Under the pieces are notes generated by a model that had not been told where the DNA came from, did not search any database, and saw only the letters and a list, made by a program, of their open reading frames with translations. From Fen731 sp964481885 (GTDB lineage: Bacteria; Actinomycetota; Humimicrobiia; Humimicrobiales; Humimicrobiaceae): DNA of 8,395 nt. Positions within the stretch are counted from its first letter, which is position 1, and each line of letters begins with the position of its first letter. Location: the NCBI GenBank assembly GCA_964481885.1, contig CAYZUS010000065.1:1-8395 (forward strand), read 5' to 3'. Positions 6,147 to 8,395 of the stretch are shown here, piece after piece. The position numbers and the translations under genes were made by a program.

Positions 6147-6644
6147 TTACTCCTTAATGAAGCCAATCTTATATTTTGGTTCTTCAAGAACTGGATTTAA
6201 TAATTCATCAACACTTTCAACAAGATAACTAATCATATAATCATGCTCTTGCAGTTTCTTTTTTATCTCTTCGTTTGTTGCTAGGAATTCTCTTAGCTGG
6301 ACAAAAGTACGCATAATTTGAATATTAACGTTTCTTGCCCTTACACTTTTCAGAACACTGGAAAGCATTAATATTCCATGTTCTGTAAATACATATGAAG
6401 TATACTTCCGGTGCTGTCCCCTCTTTAAGGTCACAAATTGTGACCTTAAAGAGTCATCTTCTTCTTTTGTAAGCTGAAACATAAAGTCTTGCGGAAAACT
6501 ATCAATATTTCTTTTAACTGCTTGATTTAATACTTTAGTCTCAACCATATATAATTCTGCCAAATCGCTATCTAACATGACCTTTTTGCCACGTATTACG
6601 TATATCTTAGACTGAATATTCTCAATATGTATTATGTTTTCCAT
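6147..6644 (-). CDS. ORF6N-domain protein, second gene of the operon (165 aa)
   Basis: Paralogue of both neighbours, with the same plan: ORF6N domain at about residues 8-95 (IYVIRGKKVMLDSDLAELY, SFPQDFMFQLT, LRSQFVT at 66-72, SYVFTEHGILMLSSVL) and a helical tail. Residues from about 106 onward (NIQIMRTFVQLREFLATN...) are almost identical to the third gene at protein and DNA level, while 60-105 are much more diverged, giving a mosaic look. ATG 6644 has AAGGAG 10 nt upstream, supplied by the last codons of the first gene; 15 extra in-frame codons upstream overlap that gene and are unlikely to be used. Its own last codons (AAG GAG TAA, residues KE) in turn provide the ribosome site of the third gene 7 bp downstream. 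The gene holds the longest palindrome of the set (33 bp). Confidence 0.88.
   Translation of the reverse strand: MENIIHIENIQSKIYVIRGKKVMLDSDLAELYMVETKVLNQAVKRNIDSFPQDFMFQLTKEEDDSLRSQFVTLKRGQHRKYTSYVFTEHGILMLSSVLKSVRARNVNIQIMRTFVQLREFLATNEEIKKKLQEHDYMISYLVESVDELLNPVLEEPKYKIGFIKE
6150..6155 (-). promoter_or_regulatory. Shine-Dalgarno site of the third ORF6N gene, within the second gene's end
   Basis: AAGGAG on the minus strand encodes the final Lys-Glu of the second ORF6N gene, is followed directly by its TAA, and lies 10 nt before ATG 6139. Confidence 0.7.
6421..6453. repeat. Perfect 33-bp palindrome at the LRSQ box of the second ORF6N gene
   Basis: Arms CTCTTTAAGGTCACAA and TTGTGACCTTAAAGAG, 16 bp each, flank one central A without a mismatch. 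It covers codons for D-S-L-R-S-Q-F-V-T-L-K-R. The 27 bp from 6426 recur exactly at 3912-3938 in the gene-free region. Confidence 0.95.
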
Positions 6645-6651
6645 ATAACAA

Positions 6652-7167
6652 TTACTCCTTAATAAATCCGATTCTATATTTTGATTCATCTATAACTGGC
6701 TCCATTAGTTGCTTGATTGCTTCAAAAATAACAGCTATCTCTTTATCATGCTGGTTATATTTTGTTTCAAGTTCACTAAGTTTATTGTGAATCTTTATAT
6801 TAGATGAAATAAACTTTCTCATCTCAACGAAGGTTCGCATTATTTGAATACTAACCAATGTCGCAATATTAGAATTTAAAACACTGGAAAGCATTAAAAT
6901 TCCATGCTCTGTGAAGACTTTTGATACATATCTATCTTTAACGTTTTTTGCGGTCGCATTTTGCGACCGCAAAACTACTTCCTCGGTTTTGGTTAGGCTA
7001 AACATAAAATCATTAGGAAATTTATCCGAATTTCGCTTTACTTGTTCGCTTAATCTTTTTATTTCTACACCATATAAGTTGGCTAAATCACGATCTAACA
7101 TGACTCTTTCTCCACGAATGATATAAATCTTAGACTGAATATTCTCTATAGGTATTAGGTTTTCCAT
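6652..7167 (-). CDS. ORF6N-domain protein, first gene of the operon (171 aa)
   Basis: The most divergent of the three paralogues. The ORF6N domain covers about residues 8-95 (IYIIRGERVMLDRDLANLYGVE, VKRNSDKFPNDFMFSLT, LRSQNAT at 66-72, KVFTEHGILMLSSVL). The tail (105-160) is likely a coiled coil (KIHNKLSELETKYNQHDKEIAVIFEAIKQL in shorter runs) and shares only its end, YRIGFIKE, with the others. As first gene it lacks a Shine-Dalgarno site; instead TTGACT-18-TATTAT ends 7 bp before ATG 7167, so the mRNA should be leaderless. Genes two and three follow after 7-bp gaps. The role is probably sequence-specific DNA binding, possibly autoregulatory given the palindromes. A short open frame on the opposite strand within this gene is a shadow. 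Confidence 0.88.
   Translation of the reverse strand: MENLIPIENIQSKIYIIRGERVMLDRDLANLYGVEIKRLSEQVKRNSDKFPNDFMFSLTKTEEVVLRSQNATAKNVKDRYVSKVFTEHGILMLSSVLNSNIATLVSIQIMRTFVEMRKFISSNIKIHNKLSELETKYNQHDKEIAVIFEAIKQLMEPVIDESKYRIGFIKE
6655..6660 (-). promoter_or_regulatory. Shine-Dalgarno site of the second ORF6N gene, within the first gene's end
   Basis: AAGGAG on the minus strand encodes the final Lys-Glu of the first ORF6N gene, is followed directly by TAA, and lies 10 nt before ATG 6644. The arrangement is the same as at 6150-6155, so the gene-plus-junction unit appears to have been duplicated as a whole. Confidence 0.7.
6946..6974. repeat. Palindrome at the LRSQ box of the first ORF6N gene
   Basis: Perfect 13-bp arms TTTTGCGGTCGCA and TGCGACCGCAAAA flank TTT. 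It covers codons for L-R-S-Q-N-A-T-A-K. Compared with the second gene, GGTCACAA has become GGTCGCA and the matching arm has changed to keep pairing. Confidence 0.9.
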
Positions 7168-7174
7168 AACAACT

Positions 7175-7204
7175 ATAATAAACTATTGCGATATGTTAAG
7201 TCAA
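7175..7204 (-). promoter_or_regulatory. Promoter of the ORF6N operon, leaderless
   Basis: On the minus strand TTGACT (7204-7199), 18 bp, TATTAT (7180-7175), then 7 bp to ATG 7167. No ribosome site could fit. The -35 box abuts an inverted repeat (7203-7238), a plausible operator. Confidence 0.7.
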
Positions 7205-7238
7205 CGTTATATATTATATATCATATAAAGATAACGTT
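7203..7238. repeat. Inverted repeat overlapping the ORF6N operon -35 box
   Basis: AACGTTAT and ATAACGTT, perfect 8-bp arms, are separated by 20 AT-rich bp. It lies between the stop of the nuclease-like gene and the ORF6N promoter and overlaps the -35 hexamer by two bases. An operator is more likely than a terminator, since the spacing is about two helical turns and the loop is long. Confidence 0.5.
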
Positions 7239-7240
7239 AA

Positions 7241-8173
7241 TTATAAATATTCAACACACAAGCCAAGTTCTAAAAGCTCTTGGTTAAGAAACTTTCCATT
7301 AGTTATTACCTTTAAGAGGTCTTGTTCATCCTTGTCATAAAAGATGTCTACTAGATAACGAGTGTATTTGTCGCGCCAAGATGTCTTTATGGCAATAAAC
7401 TTACAATCCTTAAGCACGTTAATAACGTAATCTTTAGCTGTCCTACCCTCTTTGGTTTCTATGCCTTCTGAATTAATGCCACGGAAACGTAGCTTCTGAG
7501 TAGTCCAAGTGTTTAGACCAAGGTCGATGTCTGCCCAGACAGTGTCACCGTCTAGCACTTCTAATACAAAGGCTTTATAGGTGTAATGTGGTATTGAGTT
7601 AAGATGAATCCTTGCTGAGCCCTTTTCTTGGAGTGTTTTGCCATCCAGGAAGACATTAAAGCCAAGGTCTACCATGTCTTTGCCTTGGATTTGTTTGTTC
7701 TGGTATACATAGGGTGCAGTGCGAGTTACTTCCAAAACTGGTTTAGTTTTGGGAAGTTCTTTTGTATCAGAATGGTGGATTAGTTCCTTAAGTTCACTAA
7801 CACTAAGATGCTCTTTTTTTACCTGTTTTTCTAATGCTTTTCTTTGCTCTTTGTCAGGAATAGCAAGCAATACAGTGTAATGTGTCCATGTCAATTCTTG
7901 AGTCGACTCAAGAATCTTTGGGTATTCTTCAAAGAAGGTAACGCTTCTATATAATGTGGTTACGTCTATCTTTAAATTATCAGCAAGTAGTGGGAAAAGT
8001 GTTGCTCCATAGTTAGCCCTGTCTTTGTTTTTAAGTAGATGCTTCTTTATATGCTTACCTACTTTCCAATAAGTAACTAACTTGCCTTGTTCTATTTCCT
8101 GACGGATGGTTTCTATTAAAAGCTGTTCAGCTTTGGATGGTTTAATAATTTCTAGATTTTTATTTGTTACCAT
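7241..8173 (-). CDS. DUF1016-type N-terminal domain fused to a staphylococcal-nuclease-like domain
   Basis: A 310-aa protein. Residues about 15-135 resemble the DUF1016/YhcG N-terminal domain: LVTYWKVGKHI (32-42), YGATLFPLLADNL (55-67), FFEEYPKI (80-87), LTWTHYTVLLAIPD (94-107) and LSVSELKELI (123-132). After a linker, residues 200-310 form a TNase/SNase-like OB fold: VLDGDT (206-211), LRFRGIN (228-234), EGRTAKDYV (242-250), DKYTRYLVDIFYD (268-280). By alignment to S. aureus nuclease, Asp210, Arg229 and Arg272 match Asp21, Arg35 and Arg87, but Asp40 is Asn234 and catalytic Glu43 is Gly237, with Glu236 one place earlier. Activity may be lost or altered. ATG 8173 lies 6 bp after a -10 box with no Shine-Dalgarno site. 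DUF1016 proteins are linked to restriction-type and mobile-element loci. Domain calls are confident; role is inferred. Confidence 0.82.
   Translation of the reverse strand: MVTNKNLEIIKPSKAEQLLIETIRQEIEQGKLVTYWKVGKHIKKHLLKNKDRANYGATLFPLLADNLKIDVTTLYRSVTFFEEYPKILESTQELTWTHYTVLLAIPDKEQRKALEKQVKKEHLSVSELKELIHHSDTKELPKTKPVLEVTRTAPYVYQNKQIQGKDMVDLGFNVFLDGKTLQEKGSARIHLNSIPHYTYKAFVLEVLDGDTVWADIDLGLNTWTTQKLRFRGINSEGIETKEGRTAKDYVINVLKDCKFIAIKTSWRDKYTRYLVDIFYDKDEQDLLKVITNGKFLNQELLELGLCVEYL
7894..7915. repeat. Perfect 22-bp palindrome inside the DUF1016/SNase gene
   Basis: ATTCTTGAGTC joins GACTCAAGAAT with no loop. It covers codons for I-L-E-S-T-Q-E just before the conserved LTWTHY of the DUF1016 domain. 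It is unrelated in sequence to the ORF6N palindromes but again sits beside a conserved box. Confidence 0.85.
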
Positions 8174-8179
8174 ATGTTA

Positions 8180-8208
8180 AGTATATAATAACGATGCTTA
8201 TTCGTGAA
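8180..8208 (-). promoter_or_regulatory. Promoter of the DUF1016/SNase gene, leaderless
   Basis: On the minus strand TTCACG (8208-8203), 17 bp, TATACT (8185-8180), then 6 bp to ATG 8173. The -35 box matches consensus at four of six positions. No Shine-Dalgarno site is present. Confidence 0.6.
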
Positions 8209-8226
8209 CAAAAGCCAAATTAAACG

Positions 8227-8395
8227 TCCCGAAGCAAACTGAGCAAATATAAAATCATAGATATTTCGACGTCATTTATTGGTGCTAAATTAGAAAACCA
8301 TTGCAAGGCAATGCTCCTGCAGGCTGAGCACTATATTATAAAGATGGCAGTAGCTCACAAGGTGACTAGAAATATCCCAGATTTTAATGAAGCGA
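8227..8395 (+). repeat. Partial copy R3 of the dispersed element, cut by the right edge
   Basis: Contains in order the blocks described for R1: GTCCCGAAGCAAACTGAGC (8227-8245), AAAATCAT, GCAATGCTCCTGCAGGCTGA (8308-8327), then AGATGGCAGTAGC and GACTAGAAATATCCC with a weak hairpin, also resembling R2. A plus-strand frame is open from 8224 to the edge but has no start codon with a ribosome site, and the R1 copy carries stops throughout, so coding is doubtful. Confidence 0.45.

Noticed and set aside
6911..7126. 71-codon plus-strand open frame
   Set aside because: Fully antisense to the first ORF6N gene, whose conserved domain explains the sequence.
8224..8395. Open plus-strand frame running off the right edge
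   Set aside because: No start codon with a ribosome site or leaderless promoter; the first ATG (8311) lies in a block shared with the non-coding copy R1, where the same frame is full of stops. Could be revisited with sequence beyond the edge.

Overview
The window is about 8.4 kb of AT-rich bacterial DNA. Core genes use strong AGGAGG-type ribosome binding sites and sigma-70 style promoters. This suits a low-GC, probably anaerobic, fermentative bacterium. Pyruvate,phosphate dikinase is typical of Clostridia and some other anaerobes such as Elusimicrobiota, but nothing here fixes the phylum.

Layout. (1) Positions 1-2430, minus strand: the first 810 codons of pyruvate,phosphate dikinase (ppdK), cut by the left edge. 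(2) 2564-3448, plus strand, divergent from ppdK: a DUF89/ARMT1-like metal-dependent damage-control phosphatase. (3) 3449-4007: a gene-free nest of palindromes and GC-rich hairpins. It includes two short stretches that look like pieces of the ORF6N genes found further right. (4) 4044-4605, plus: two small unrecognised genes in tandem (88-aa soluble protein, 97-aa two-helix membrane protein), facing an unrecognised 259-aa protein with one N-terminal membrane helix (4624-5403, minus). (5) 5451-5636: a non-coding segment with several nested complementary stems, a candidate structured RNA or repeat. (6) 5645-7167, minus: three tandem paralogous ORF6N-domain genes in one operon. (7) 7241-8173, minus: a DUF1016-type N-terminal domain fused to a staphylococcal-nuclease-like domain with altered active-site residues. 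(8) 8174-8395: its promoter, then part of another repeat copy running off the right edge.

How the parts relate. The left third is ordinary metabolism (PEP/pyruvate interconversion and metabolite repair). From 3449 rightwards the content is accessory: phage-type DNA-binding ORF6N proteins, a DUF1016/nuclease fusion and small membrane proteins, which suggests a defence or mobile-element related island, though no known system is complete. The most striking signal is that all three ORF6N genes encode their conserved LRSQ box inside a DNA palindrome of 29-33 bp. The palindrome arms differ between genes yet stay self-complementary, and similar palindromes recur in the non-coding nest. A second theme is that four transcription units have a promoter whose -10 box lies only 6-7 bp before the ATG with no Shine-Dalgarno site, implying leaderless mRNAs, while ppdK and the downstream operon genes have clear Shine-Dalgarno sites.
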